Assembly (NCBI RefSeq): GCF_018987265.1
Contig: NZ_CP076854.1
Coordinates: forward strand, 124,001 to 188,000
Reading direction: 5' to 3'
Origin: Rhizobium sp. WYJ-E13
GTDB lineage: Bacteria; Pseudomonadota; Alphaproteobacteria; Rhizobiales; Rhizobiaceae
DNA length: 64,000 bases
Shown here in pieces: positions 44,886 to 54,175 of this stretch. How positions within the stretch are numbered: position 1 is the first letter of the stretch; each line of letters starts with the position of its first letter. The position numbers and the translations under genes were made by a program. Below the pieces are notes generated by a model. It was not told the origin of the DNA. It saw only the letters and a list, made by a program, of their open reading frames with translations, and ran no database searches.

Positions 44886-45911
44886 ATGTCCAAGATATTT
44901 CCGAGCAATCCGGTGCCAACCGCTGCGGGCATCGGTCTTCGCTCCCAGCATATCGGCGAAATGCTGTCTCGCCGCCCCTCGGCGGGATGGCTCGAAGTCC
45001 ATGCGGAAAACTATATGGGCGGTTCGGCGGCCGTCGACGCGCTCGAGCAGCTGCGGGAAAGCTATCCCCTGTCCATCCACGGTGTCGGCCTTTCGCTCGG
45101 CAGCAGCTCCGGCCTCGACCGCGATCATCTTGAGCGCATGCGCAAGCTCTGCCTGCGCTTCCAGCCAAGCCTGGTGTCTGAGCATCTCGCCTGGAGCGCC
45201 GCCGATGGCGCCTATCTGAACGATCTTCTGCCGCTGCGTTACGATGCCCAGGCCATCATCGCTGTCGCCGCCAATGTCTCGCGCCTGCAGGATACGCTCC
45301 AGCGGCGCGTCTATATCGAAAACCTTTCGGCCTATGTCGCCTTCGAGGGATCGACGATGACCGAGGCGGAATTCCTCACCGAGCTCGTGTGCATGACCGG
45401 CTGCGGCCTGCTCCTCGACGTCAATAACGTCTATGTCTCGGCCTCTAATCTCGGCTTCGACGCCAAGGCGTTCATCGACCAGCTTCCCGCGCGCGCCATC
45501 GGCGAGATTCATCTTGCCGGGCATGCGATCAACGAGATCGAAGGCGACATCGTGCTGATCGACGACCACGGTTCGCGCGTTCCGCCGGCGGTTTGGTCGC
45601 TCTATGCCTATGTGATCCGCAAGATCGGCCCGCGTCCGACGCTCATCGAGTGGGATACGGATGTGCCCACCCTCGACGTCCTGCTCGGCGAAGCGATGTG
45701 GGCCGATATGCTGGCGCAATCGATTGCCTTCGAAGACCGGATGCTGGCGGAAAGGCCGGCACCCCCGACGAGCCGCTTCGAGGGCATGATCCTGCCGCTG
45801 CGGCCCGACAGTCCGAAGGGACCGATGCCGGCGCTCGCCGCGCTTGCGACGATCAAGCCGTCCGTCTTCGCCAACCATTCCGGCGCAAGGAGGATTGGCC
45901 ATGCTCTCTAG
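44886..45911 (+). CDS. bufB: MNIO (DUF692) multinuclear iron oxidase, bufferin-modifying
   Basis: This 341-aa TIM-barrel protein has conserved metal-ligand blocks: EVHAENYM, IHGVGLSLGSS, SEHLAWSAADG, YIENLSAYVAFEG, CGLLLDVNNVYVSASN, IGEIHLAGHAINE, DDHGSRVP and LIEWDTDVP. These are the Fe-binding His/Glu/Asp of MNIO enzymes such as MbnB, TglH and BufB. It should oxidise Cys residues of the DUF2282 peptide with O2. It is between the precursor and the DUF2063 partner, which usually acts as the substrate-docking subunit. Confidence 0.9.
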   Translation: MSKIFPSNPVPTAAGIGLRSQHIGEMLSRRPSAGWLEVHAENYMGGSAAVDALEQLRESYPLSIHGVGLSLGSSSGLDRDHLERMRKLCLRFQPSLVSEHLAWSAADGAYLNDLLPLRYDAQAIIAVAANVSRLQDTLQRRVYIENLSAYVAFEGSTMTEAEFLTELVCMTGCGLLLDVNNVYVSASNLGFDAKAFIDQLPARAIGEIHLAGHAINEIEGDIVLIDDHGSRVPPAVWSLYAYVIRKIGPRPTLIEWDTDVPTLDVLLGEAMWADMLAQSIAFEDRMLAERPAPPTSRFEGMILPLRPDSPKGPMPALAALATIKPSVFANHSGARRIGHAL

Positions 45912-46683
45912 TTGCGCCCTGCAGTCGAGGATCGCCCAAGCCATCCTCCGCAACGATGGCGGTGATCTCGCGCCAGTACTGGCGAAAGGGGCTTTCGACC
46001 CTTCGCGCCGGTTCAACATCTATCGCAACAATACGTTCGCCTCGCTAACGGCGACCTTGATCGCGGTCTTTCCGGTCACGCTGAGGCTTTTGGGCGAGGA
46101 CTACTTTCGCTACGCTGCCGGCGTTTTCATCCGCAACAATCCGCCGCAGGAGGCGCGGCTTGTCCGCTATGGCGGCAATTTTTCCCGCTTTCTGGCAGTC
46201 TTCGAAGACATCCGCTGCATGCCCTTCATTGCCGAGACGGCGCGGCTGGAATGGATGATCGCCGAGGCGCTCGATGCGCCGGCGCTGCCGGGTTGCAGCC
46301 TGGTGCAGTTGGGAGACGGCGAAGCCGACACTGCTCCCGAGCTTTTTCTCCAGCCCTCGCTGCGCCTGCTCGTCTGCCGTTGGCCGGCGCTGGAGATATG
46401 GTCCGCGCATCAGGCCGGCGGGAATATCGAAGCTCTGGCGAAGCTGAGCCGCCGGCCGGAGCGGATCGCGCTCTGGCGCAGCGACGAGAGCATGCGGTTC
46501 CTGCGCCTCGATCGAGGGCATTTCGCGTTCCTGCATATGCTGAAGAAGCGCGCAAGCCTGGAGGCCGCCGTCAGCCGCGTTCTCGCCCGTACGCCTGACT
46601 TCGATCTCGCCGGTGCCTTCCGCGGCCTCTTCGCCGAAGGCCTTGTCACCCGCATTCGTCACCTGAAGCTCGCAACCCATTGA
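45901..46683 (+). CDS. bufC: DUF2063 partner protein of the MNIO enzyme
   Basis: This 260-aa protein begins MLSSCALQSRIAQAILRNDG at 45901, overlapping the MNIO stop by 11 bases. Family features include RFNIYRNNTFASLTATLIAV, FPVTLRLLGEDYFRYAAGVF, and RFLAVFEDIRCMPFIAETAR. It is called a putative DNA-binding domain in databases but functions as the docking partner in the MNIO pathways studied. Its overlap with bufB indicates a stoichiometric complex. Confidence 0.88.
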   Translation: MLSSCALQSRIAQAILRNDGGDLAPVLAKGAFDPSRRFNIYRNNTFASLTATLIAVFPVTLRLLGEDYFRYAAGVFIRNNPPQEARLVRYGGNFSRFLAVFEDIRCMPFIAETARLEWMIAEALDAPALPGCSLVQLGDGEADTAPELFLQPSLRLLVCRWPALEIWSAHQAGGNIEALAKLSRRPERIALWRSDESMRFLRLDRGHFAFLHMLKKRASLEAAVSRVLARTPDFDLAGAFRGLFAEGLVTRIRHLKLATH

Positions 46684-46697
46684 ACAGGATGGAAGTC

Positions 46698-47171
46698 ATG
46701 ACCATGATGTCCCCTTCTTCGACGCGCCACAGAAGCGGCATTGCCGGGTTCTATGTCTCTGCTCTGGAGTGCATGAACAGTGTGCCGCTCTCGCTTGTCC
46801 AGCTCGTTTCCCGGCTTGCGGTCGCGCACGTCTTCTGGCAGTCGGCTCAGAGCAAGCTTGCGTCCTGGCCGGCGACGGTCCAGCTGTTTGCGCTCGAATA
46901 CCAGTTGCCCGTCATCGATCCCGGCGTGGCCGCCGTGCTTGCGACGACGGCCGAAGTGAGCGGCTCGGTGCTGATTTTTCTCGGCCTCTTCTCTCGCCCC
47001 GCCGCCCTCGTGCTGCTTGGCGTCATCTCGACGATCCAGCTCCTCGTCTATCCGCAGAACTGGCCGGACCATTTGCTCTGGACGGCGCCGTTGCTGCTGA
47101 TTCTGGCGCGCGGGGCCGGCACCGTTTCGCTCGACTATCTGGCGGCTCGCCTATTTCCGAGAGGGCGCTGA
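46698..47171 (+). CDS. DoxX-family membrane protein
   Basis: This ~157-aa protein has four predicted TM helices: LVSRLAVAHVFWQSAQSKLA, TAEVSGSVLIFLGLFSRPAA, LVLLGVISTIQLLVYPQNWP and LLWTAPLLLILARGAGTVSL. DoxX/HvfX proteins commonly close bufferin operons and are thought to supply electrons or handle quinones at the membrane. ATG 46698 has AGGA eight bases upstream; an alternative ATG is at 46689. It is followed within 4 bp by an NDH-2 gene. Confidence 0.83.
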   Translation: MTMMSPSSTRHRSGIAGFYVSALECMNSVPLSLVQLVSRLAVAHVFWQSAQSKLASWPATVQLFALEYQLPVIDPGVAAVLATTAEVSGSVLIFLGLFSRPAALVLLGVISTIQLLVYPQNWPDHLLWTAPLLLILARGAGTVSLDYLAARLFPRGR

Positions 47172-47174
47172 GCA

Positions 47175-48494
47175 ATGCGCGCCGCGATCGAAGAAACGGG
47201 TGGCGGTTCGCCCATCATGGAGCCGGAGGCACGTCAGGCGGTGGTTCACCGTCCGAGGGTTGTCATCCTCGGAGGAGGATTCGGCGGCCTCGCCGCCGCC
47301 AGGGGGCTCCGCCGTGCGGACGTGGATGTGACGGTCATCGATCGGCGCAACTACCACCTTTTCCAGCCGCTGCTCTATCAGGTGGCGACGGCCGGGCTTT
47401 CGCCGGCGCAGATCGCGATGCCGATCCGTCGCATTCTTTCCCGGCAATCCAATGTCACGGTGCTGATGGAGCGTGTCGAGGGGATCGACAAGGAGAGCCG
47501 GATCGTCGAGACCGCCGCCCGGCGCATCGTCTATGACTATCTTGTCGTCGCCACCGGGGCGAGGCACGCATATTTCGGAAAGGACGAATGGGCAGAGACC
47601 GCACCCGGCCTGAAGACGATCGCCGATGCGACCGAAATCCGCGCCCGGATTCTCTCGGCCTTCGAGCGCGCTGAGGCAGCGGAGGACGAGGCCGAGCGGG
47701 AGCGCTTTCTCACCTTCGTCGTCGTCGGCGGCGGCCCGACGGGCGTCGAACTGGCGGGGGCCATCGCCGAACTAGCAAGGAAGGTCATCATCCGTGACTT
47801 TCGGCGCATCGACCCTTCGTCTGCGCGCGTGGTGCTGGTCGAAGCCGGCAATGTCGTCCTGCCGGCCATGCCACTGGCGCTGTCCGAAGAAGCCCGGCGG
47901 CACCTGGAGATGCTCGGCGTCGAAGTCATGCTCGGAGGCGCGGTGACACGCTGCGATGCCGAGGGGGTGGGTCTTGCCGGCGGCGGACAAATCCGGTCAT
48001 CCTGCGTGCTGTGGGCGGCCGGCGTCATGGCCTCCAAGGCGGCGAAATGGCTCGGCGTACCGGCCGATCGCGCCGGCCGTGTCCATGTCGACGAGAATCT
48101 CAACCCGCCGGACAGCAGCGATATCTTCGTGATCGGCGACACCGCCGCGGTCACCGACAAGAACGGCAGGCTGGTTCCGGGAGTTGCGTCGGCCGCCAAG
48201 CAGATGGGCGAGCATGCGGCCCGCGCCATTCTCGCTCGCCTCGATGGCCGGACCATCGGCCCGTTCGGCTATCGCGATTTCGGCAATCTGGCGACCATCG
48301 GGCGCAAGGCGGCGGTCGCCGACTTCAAGCGCATCCGGCTGTCGGGTCTTTCCGCCTGGCTGGTCTGGAACATCGCCCATCTCTGGTTTCTCGTCGGTTT
48401 CCGCAATCGCGCCGTGGTGTTCATGGACTGGGCGCTCGCCTATGTCTGCTATGACCGTGCCGCCCGTCTGATCACCGACCGCCATGAACGCTAG
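47175..48494 (+). CDS. ndh: Type II NADH:quinone oxidoreductase (NDH-2)
   Basis: This 439-aa flavoprotein has an FAD-binding GxGxxG-like fold (VVILGGGFGGLAAARGLRRA) and the RRNYHLFQPLLYQVATAGLS quinone/FAD block. A second Rossmann motif binds NADH (TFVVVGGGPTGVELAGAIAE), and FVIGDTAAV is the FAD-contact strand. The C-terminus has a hydrophobic amphipathic region (LSAWLVWNIAHLWFLVGF) for membrane attachment. It oxidises NADH and reduces quinone without pumping protons. The 4-bp spacing after the DoxX gene suggests it supplies reducing equivalents to the membrane, possibly to the MNIO pathway. Confidence 0.9.
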   Translation: MRAAIEETGGGSPIMEPEARQAVVHRPRVVILGGGFGGLAAARGLRRADVDVTVIDRRNYHLFQPLLYQVATAGLSPAQIAMPIRRILSRQSNVTVLMERVEGIDKESRIVETAARRIVYDYLVVATGARHAYFGKDEWAETAPGLKTIADATEIRARILSAFERAEAAEDEAERERFLTFVVVGGGPTGVELAGAIAELARKVIIRDFRRIDPSSARVVLVEAGNVVLPAMPLALSEEARRHLEMLGVEVMLGGAVTRCDAEGVGLAGGGQIRSSCVLWAAGVMASKAAKWLGVPADRAGRVHVDENLNPPDSSDIFVIGDTAAVTDKNGRLVPGVASAAKQMGEHAARAILARLDGRTIGPFGYRDFGNLATIGRKAAVADFKRIRLSGLSAWLVWNIAHLWFLVGFRNRAVVFMDWALAYVCYDRAARLITDRHER

Positions 48495-50346
48495 ATCATT
48501 CCCACGAGTGAAAATGGCGCGTGCGGTCACCGCACTGTTACTGCTTGCGGTCTTGTCGACGGCGGCGCTCGTTCATTTCGTCTGGTATCGTGCTGCGACC
48601 CAGAACATCGAAACGGTGGTCGCCAGCCTCGATGCTCAAAGCACTGCTGCGGTCCGCAACGAGCTCGCTTCAAACCTGGCTCTGGTTTCGAGCAGTGCCG
48701 AGATCGTCAGATCGATCTTCTTTCAAGGGGCGATCAGGCCGGACGACGAGGTGAAGCGTGAGTTTCTGTTCTTGTCGCTGCTGCGTGAACAGCCGGCGAT
48801 CGCCTGGATTGGCTTCGGCTTCCCGGATGGCGGTTTCTTTGGGGCGCACGCTCTGCCGAACGGCGAGATCGAAATGGTGGAGATTGGCAAGGCAGCGCCG
48901 GGTAAGCCGCGTCCGTTGCGCCGCGATCTCTACAAGCCGATACCCGGCGATATCTTCTTCGAAAATCGCCTGAAGGCCGAGAGCGTCTACGTTCCGGAGG
49001 GTTCGCCATGGTACAGACTCGGCCGGAGCAGCGCGGAAGCGGCCTGGAGTTTCGTCAATATCCTTCCGAACGGCTTCGAGCCGGCGATCGTCGTCTCGAA
49101 GAAGGTCGAGGCCTTCGGGCATTTTGAGGGGGTGGTGATGGTGGCGGTCAGCCTGCATCGGCTGTCGGCCATTCTTGGAGGGCTCAGGATACCGGAAGGC
49201 AGCAAAGCCTTCGTCCTGGCGCGGGATGACGCGGTACTCGCGACATCCGAGCCGACCGACGGTATCGTCGCTGCCCATCTCAAGGATTTTGCCGCGTCTG
49301 ACGCCTTGGCGGCGGCGGTCGCCATGGCCACAGAGCGGGATAAGACTGATGGTTCGCGCATCCTGATAGCAAGCAAGACCCTCGGTCCGGTCTTCGTGTC
49401 ATCCGGCAGGTTGCCGTTCGAGGACTGGCGGCTGGTCACGGCCATGCCGCGGGCTACTTTTGCCGGCGATATCGATGCCAATACGCGGCGACTGATTTTC
49501 ATCATCGGGGCAATTGCAACGCTGGCGGCCGTGACGGCGATCCTTTTTGCCAGGATTCTCTTCGCTCGGCCACTATCGCGCCTTGCCGAGCAGTTGCACA
49601 TGGTCGAAAGGTTCGAACTTGGCGCTGTGCAGCACCGCCCGGCGCTGCTGACCGAACTCGATGATTTTTCTTCCGCCCTGAAGCGCATGTCGAGCGGCCT
49701 ATCCGCGTTCGCACGCTACATGCCGGTCGAGGTCGTGCGCCCCCTTGTCGATGGTGGTATCGAGCCGCGTCCAGGGGGCGAACTTAGGGAAATAACGGTG
49801 CTGTTTGCCGATCTGCCGGGCTTTACGGAACTCACCGAAGAATTCGGCGCCGATGTCGAACCAAGTCTGACGCGCTTTCTGACCCTGTCGATTGCCGCCA
49901 TCCACGCCGAAGGCGGCACAGTCGATAAATTCATCGGCGATGCGGTGATGGCGATCTGGAATGCGCCCGGCAATGAACCGGATCACGCTCTGCGCGCATG
50001 CCGCGCCGCCGCAGCGATTCGCGACGCGATGCATGCCACGGCGCCGATTGCGCCCAAGCACGATGCAATTCGCGTGCGCATCGGTATGAACACGGGTGTA
50101 GCGCTTGTCGGCAATATCGGGTCGACCGAACGGCTGAGCTATACCGCGATCGGCGACGTCGTCAACTTGGCGAGCCGGCTCGTTGGCGTGGCCAAGGACA
50201 AGGGCGTGGAGATTGCGCTGAGTGACGAAACGCTTCGACGGACGCGCGATCTTCTAGACACAAGGCTGCTTGGTTGCGTGCAGATACGGGGAAAGATCGC
50301 GCCGGTCCGTGTGCATACGATCGAGCGAACTGTGCTTGTGGGCTGA
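48484..50346 (+). CDS. Membrane-bound class III adenylate/guanylate cyclase with periplasmic sensor region
   Basis: This 620-aa protein overlaps the end of ndh by 11 bases. TM1 is at ~13-33 (VTALLLLAVLSTAALVHFVW), followed by a ~280-aa periplasmic CACHE-like region (e.g. IAWIGFGFPDGGFFGAHALP). TM2 is at ~330-355 (IFIIGAIATLAAVTAILFAR), and a HAMP-like linker follows. The cyclase domain has VLFADLPGFTELTEEFGADV (metal Asp), KFIGDAVMAIWNAPG and RIGMNTGVALVGNIGSTERL. It should synthesise cAMP in response to an external cue. Operon membership suggests the cue relates to metal or redox status. Confidence 0.9.
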   Translation: MNARSFPRVKMARAVTALLLLAVLSTAALVHFVWYRAATQNIETVVASLDAQSTAAVRNELASNLALVSSSAEIVRSIFFQGAIRPDDEVKREFLFLSLLREQPAIAWIGFGFPDGGFFGAHALPNGEIEMVEIGKAAPGKPRPLRRDLYKPIPGDIFFENRLKAESVYVPEGSPWYRLGRSSAEAAWSFVNILPNGFEPAIVVSKKVEAFGHFEGVVMVAVSLHRLSAILGGLRIPEGSKAFVLARDDAVLATSEPTDGIVAAHLKDFAASDALAAAVAMATERDKTDGSRILIASKTLGPVFVSSGRLPFEDWRLVTAMPRATFAGDIDANTRRLIFIIGAIATLAAVTAILFARILFARPLSRLAEQLHMVERFELGAVQHRPALLTELDDFSSALKRMSSGLSAFARYMPVEVVRPLVDGGIEPRPGGELREITVLFADLPGFTELTEEFGADVEPSLTRFLTLSIAAIHAEGGTVDKFIGDAVMAIWNAPGNEPDHALRACRAAAAIRDAMHATAPIAPKHDAIRVRIGMNTGVALVGNIGSTERLSYTAIGDVVNLASRLVGVAKDKGVEIALSDETLRRTRDLLDTRLLGCVQIRGKIAPVRVHTIERTVLVG

Positions 50347-50358
50347 AGGGGGGGCGAC

Positions 50359-50748
50359 ATGGCCGTGCTGCTCACAACGCTGATATGGTTGCAGGTTAAG
50401 CATTTCGTGGCTGACTATGTCCTGCAGCCCGAATGGATGATTGGCGACAAAGGGAACTTCAGGAAGCCCGGAGCCTATGTCCACGCAGGCATCCACGCCA
50501 TCGCCACCATACCGATCCTCTTGCTTTCAAGCATGGATGCGATCTGGATTTCCGCAGTCGCCTCCGCCGAGTTCCTTCTCCATTTCCTGATCGATCATCT
50601 GAAAGCCATCTACGGTCATCGTCAGCCCCACTCGATCGATACGCGTTCATTCTGGATGCTGCATGGTGCCGATCAGCTGGCTCATCATCTCACTTATTCT
50701 GGGATATTAGCGGCCATCATCTGGCATGGCGCCCTCCTCAGCGGCTGA
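50359..50748 (+). CDS. DUF3307-family membrane protein
   Basis: This 129-aa protein has three to four hydrophobic segments and the family pattern KHFVADYVLQPEWMIGDKGN, YVHAGIHAIATIPILLLSSM, EFLLHFLIDHLKAIYG and FWMLHGADQLAHHLTY. Conserved His/Asp residues in the membrane segments are typical of DUF3307, whose function is unknown. It lies 12 bp after the cyclase gene, so it may be the last gene of the operon. Confidence 0.8.
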   Translation: MAVLLTTLIWLQVKHFVADYVLQPEWMIGDKGNFRKPGAYVHAGIHAIATIPILLLSSMDAIWISAVASAEFLLHFLIDHLKAIYGHRQPHSIDTRSFWMLHGADQLAHHLTYSGILAAIIWHGALLSG

Positions 50749-51063
50749 AATAACATGGCCAGTTACGCTCGCTGTTTACATCCCGCAGAAGCATTGGAAT
50801 CGCCGCGAGACAATTCCGCTTAAAGATCTGGAGCATTAACGAAGCGCGGCTGGTGAGCGACGGCGGGGTATAGCAGTGAGAGGCGCGCGCCTCTCACTAG
50901 CTGTTTAATTGTGGCAGCATCACGCTTTGTGTCACGAGACTTTGCTGGAGGGAAAGATGAGAAAATGGTCGGAGCGTGTGCAAAAGGGCGCGCGCGCTGA
51001 GGGATTGGTGCAGCCAACCATGCCGATGGGCGCAGCACAATGATGGCTGCGGTCATCATGGGC
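50749..51063. other. Intergenic stretch between convergent genes
   Basis: This 315 bp lies between the DUF3307 gene and the convergent LuxR gene. A symmetrical AGTGAGAGGCGCGCG / CGCGCCTCTCACT sequence at about 50875-50899 forms a GC-rich hairpin that could terminate both transcripts, but it has no long T-run. Nothing else is recognised. Confidence 0.5.
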
Positions 51064-52140
51064 TCAGAAATGCGCGAGAATGGCCGAGACGAGTTCTCTT
51101 TCGCTGGTAACGTCGAGTTTCTCGTAAAGCCTCAGCTTGTGGTTCTTGACGCTGCCGACCGTGATGTCGAGGCGCTCGGCGATCGACGCGTTGTGATAGC
51201 CCTGTAAGCAGAAAAGCACGATCTGCTTCTGGCGACCTGTCAGGCAGTGCAGCCGGCTGAACTGCTCCACCCGCTCCGATAGGTCGCTGGCGGTGCGGCG
51301 CAGCACGTAGATGTCGGCGCCGGCTAATATGGCATCATGAGAAGCGCGCGAAAGGCGCAGCAGCGACCAACCGTCCCGGCCCATCGTCTCGGTCACTCGG
51401 CTGTTGCCGATCTCGCTCGGCTCCGGCTCGCGTTCAAATGCTTGGATTGCGGCATGCGACCAGGTCTCGGATTTGTAGAGCACGGTGTTATTGTCGCTCA
51501 GGATCATGATTTCGGATTTGCCGAGATCGGTCCGATGGAGCAGCAGCGCCAGATGGCGGTCGATTGCACGCAACATGTGCAGATGATGCATCTCGATCAG
51601 CATCTGCTGCAGCTCGTGGGCAAGCGCGATCTCCTCTCGCGAAAAAATGCTGCTCTGACGGTCGAGGCAGAGCGCCAGGAAACTGCAGTCGTTGATGGGA
51701 AAGAGCAGGGCCAACTCATCGGCGATCCGCAGCGTCTTGTCGAGATAACGCCGGTAAGTCTGGTCGAAATCGCCATTGTCGCGCAGATCGTTGAGGCTCA
51801 CGGCCTTCAGCGCCCGCTCCGTCCAGCGGCGCGGCAGTGGATCGAGCTGCCAGAGGGTATCGGTATAGGCCGCCTTGGCACTGGATCCCATGCCGTTCTC
51901 CAACACGATGAGCGGCCTCGATCGGTCTTCGTATCGCGCCACGATCCAAAAGTCGCAGGGGATCATCTGGCGCAGCAGCTCAACCACGTTTTCATAGAAA
52001 TCCGGTCGTCCGATCTTGGAGATGACTTTGGACATGGTCGCCGAAAAGCCGACGGGCAGGGCGTTACCGGCAGTCATCACCTGGCTTTCGATCATAGAAC
52101 ACCCCGTCTCACAACACGCATTGCCAGACGCAAGTTTCAT
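51064..52140 (-). CDS. LuxR-type regulator with N-terminal sensor region
   Basis: This protein has up to 358 aa (an internal ATG at 52095, MIESQ, is an alternative start). The N-terminal ~270 residues look GAF/PAS-like (IGRPDFYENVVELLRQMIPC, then FWIVARYEDRSRPLIVLENG). The C-terminal LuxR HTH is LTGRQKQIVLFCLQGYHNAS, IAERLDITVGSVKNHKLRLY. There is no phospho-acceptor domain. It is divergent from the second importer operon (146 bp shared upstream region) and is its likely regulator, in parallel with the MalT-type regulator of the first importer operon. Confidence 0.85.
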   Translation of the reverse strand: MKLASGNACCETGCSMIESQVMTAGNALPVGFSATMSKVISKIGRPDFYENVVELLRQMIPCDFWIVARYEDRSRPLIVLENGMGSSAKAAYTDTLWQLDPLPRRWTERALKAVSLNDLRDNGDFDQTYRRYLDKTLRIADELALLFPINDCSFLALCLDRQSSIFSREEIALAHELQQMLIEMHHLHMLRAIDRHLALLLHRTDLGKSEIMILSDNNTVLYKSETWSHAAIQAFEREPEPSEIGNSRVTETMGRDGWSLLRLSRASHDAILAGADIYVLRRTASDLSERVEQFSRLHCLTGRQKQIVLFCLQGYHNASIAERLDITVGSVKNHKLRLYEKLDVTSERELVSAILAHF

Positions 52141-52286
52141 GCCCGTTTATCATGGCATCGATTGGCATAGCTTGCCCCGTGACTGCAGTCACTATTGGGG
52201 ATAACCAGCGCCTTGTTTAATGTCTGTGCATAAATTCTAATCAACGGCGGTAGCCCTGCTGGCGGCCGATATAAGGGAACAAGAGA

Positions 52287-53420
52287 ATGTCGATCGATAA
52301 GAAAAAGCTAGGCATGCCGTTTCAGCTTTCCCGCCGCGATCTGCTGCGTCATAGCGCCAATGCCGCGATGTTTGCCGCCGTCGCATCTCAGGTCGACTTC
52401 ACCAAGCCCGCTTTTGCCAATGACCAGAAGCTGACGGGCCCACTGAACGTTCTCGCGTGGGCCGGCTATGACGATCCGGAGCTGATGAAGGGTTTCACCG
52501 ACCTCACCGGCGTCGAGTTGAATGTCAAGGAAGCCGAAAGCAACGGCGCCCAGCTCAACCTCGTTCAGGCCGGCACGGTGAAGTTCGACGTGATCAACCC
52601 TGATGCCGTGTGGACCTCCAAGTTCGCCGAAGCGGGCCTTACGATTCCTGTCGATACGTCAAAGCTGTCATCGCTCGACGAGACGATCCCGATGTTCCGC
52701 AACCGGCCAGAGACCATGTTTAACAATGAGGTTTATGCGATCCCCACACGCTTCGGTGTCAACGGCTTCGTCTTCTGGCCCGACAAGATTTCTGCACAGT
52801 CCGCAGCCGATGCCGAGCTTGCCTGGGATCCGTCGCTGAAGGGCCGCGTCGAGATCATCGACTGGCCGGAGCTCTACCTCTGGATGGTCGGCCTCTGGAA
52901 CGGCCTGAAGACGCCGGAAACGGCAACGGGCGACGAGCTGCAGAAGGTTCTCGCCAAGATGACCGCCTTCCGCCCGAACATGCGCGCCCTGCAGGCGGAC
53001 ATGGGCACGGTCAAGACCGACCTCACCAACCGCGAGGCATGGATGGTCTGGGGCTCCTCAAGCGACAACGTCCGCACGACCGCGCGTCTCGCTGGCGCCA
53101 GCGTTGATCTCGTGATTCCGAAGCAGGGCGGCGCGATGTGGATGGAATCGCTGCAAGTTGTCCGCGGCACGGAGCATCTGGCCTCCGCGCTCGCCTACGT
53201 CAACTACATGACCAGTGCCAAGGCGATGAAGCAAATGGCATGGGGCGCCGACAAGTTCGCCGTCACCAATGCCAAGGTCAAGGATCTCCTGACCGCCGAT
53301 CAGGTCAAGGCGCTCGGCCTCGACAAGATGGAAGAATGGGTCTCGCAGTGCACAATGGCCAAGGCACCAGTCGACGATACGGGCTGGGCCGACGCCTGGC
53401 AGACGTTCAAGACCGCCTGA
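52287..53420 (+). CDS. Periplasmic solute-binding protein, Pot-type, Tat-exported
   Basis: This 377-aa protein has a twin-arginine signal (LSRRDLLRHSANAAMFAAVA) ending near KPAFAND. The mature fold is PotD-like: NVLAWAGYDDPELMKGFTDL, NNEVYAIPTRFGVNGFVFWP and RVEIIDWPELYLWMVGLWNG. It is the first gene of a seven-gene operon that also encodes a racemase, a DUF917 protein and a HyuA-like protein. The substrate is probably a cyclic amide, hydantoin or related nitrogen compound, inferred from the enzymes. Confidence 0.88.
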   Translation: MSIDKKKLGMPFQLSRRDLLRHSANAAMFAAVASQVDFTKPAFANDQKLTGPLNVLAWAGYDDPELMKGFTDLTGVELNVKEAESNGAQLNLVQAGTVKFDVINPDAVWTSKFAEAGLTIPVDTSKLSSLDETIPMFRNRPETMFNNEVYAIPTRFGVNGFVFWPDKISAQSAADAELAWDPSLKGRVEIIDWPELYLWMVGLWNGLKTPETATGDELQKVLAKMTAFRPNMRALQADMGTVKTDLTNREAWMVWGSSSDNVRTTARLAGASVDLVIPKQGGAMWMESLQVVRGTEHLASALAYVNYMTSAKAMKQMAWGADKFAVTNAKVKDLLTADQVKALGLDKMEEWVSQCTMAKAPVDDTGWADAWQTFKTA

Positions 53421-53443
53421 TCCGGCTTGCGGAGACTTCTGAA

Positions 53444-54175
53444 ATGCATATTCGCGTTATCGTGCCCGTTCTCGACAGCGACGCACTCGTCGGCAAGGCC
53501 GAAAAGGAATATCGATCGTTTGCAGGCGATGGCGTGATGATTTCAGCGGTGCCGCTGAAGCGCGGTACCAATTCGATCGAATGCGGCTATGATTCCACGC
53601 TTGCCGCACCCGAGGTGATGCGGCTGGCGCGCGAGGCGGAAGCAGACGGCGTCGATGCCTGCACCATTGCCTGCTTCACCGATCCCGGCCTGGTAGGTTC
53701 CAGGGAGCTGGTTTCCACGCCCATCGTCGGGGAAGGCGAAGCGGCGCTGCACATGGCGGCGATGCTGTCGACGCGCTTCAGCGTCGTCATCACCGAGAAG
53801 CCGTTCTTCTCCCTTATCCGGCGCACCGTCCATCACTACGGGCTCTCGGAAAACCTGGCTTCGGTCATTTCGGCCGATGCCAGCGTGCTGGACCTGAACC
53901 AGGAGCATGTGCCGCATATCATCGCGCAGTGCATCGACAGTGTTCAACGGCATGGTTCCGAGGCTTTCGTCATGGGCTGCACCGGCACCGGCTTCGATAT
54001 GGCGCTGATGATCGAAGAATCATTGCAGACGCATTTCGGTGCCTATGTCCCGGTCATCGACCCCGGCAAGGTGGCGCTGCATTTCGCCCGCGCCATGGTC
54101 GCCACCGGCCTCAGTCACTCTAAGCTCGCCTATCCAAAGCCGGCGCTGCCGCGCAACGAATATGGTTTCGCGTAA
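53444..54175 (+). CDS. Asp/Glu/hydantoin racemase family protein
   Basis: This 243-aa protein carries the two catalytic Cys of the family: DACTIACFTDPGLVGSREL and EAFVMGCTGTGFDMALMIEE. PVIDPGKVALHFARAM near the end is also typical. The start at 53444 is used because an open frame upstream (from 53138) is only the shadow of the SBP gene. It should interconvert D and L forms of an amino acid or hydantoin. Its place between the binding protein and permease genes argues for use on the imported compound. Confidence 0.88.
   Translation: MHIRVIVPVLDSDALVGKAEKEYRSFAGDGVMISAVPLKRGTNSIECGYDSTLAAPEVMRLAREAEADGVDACTIACFTDPGLVGSRELVSTPIVGEGEAALHMAAMLSTRFSVVITEKPFFSLIRRTVHHYGLSENLASVISADASVLDLNQEHVPHIIAQCIDSVQRHGSEAFVMGCTGTGFDMALMIEESLQTHFGAYVPVIDPGKVALHFARAMVATGLSHSKLAYPKPALPRNEYGFA

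Noticed and set aside
53138..53443. Upstream extension of the racemase ORF
   Set aside because: It overlaps the binding-protein gene in another frame. The family N-terminus and start are at 53444.
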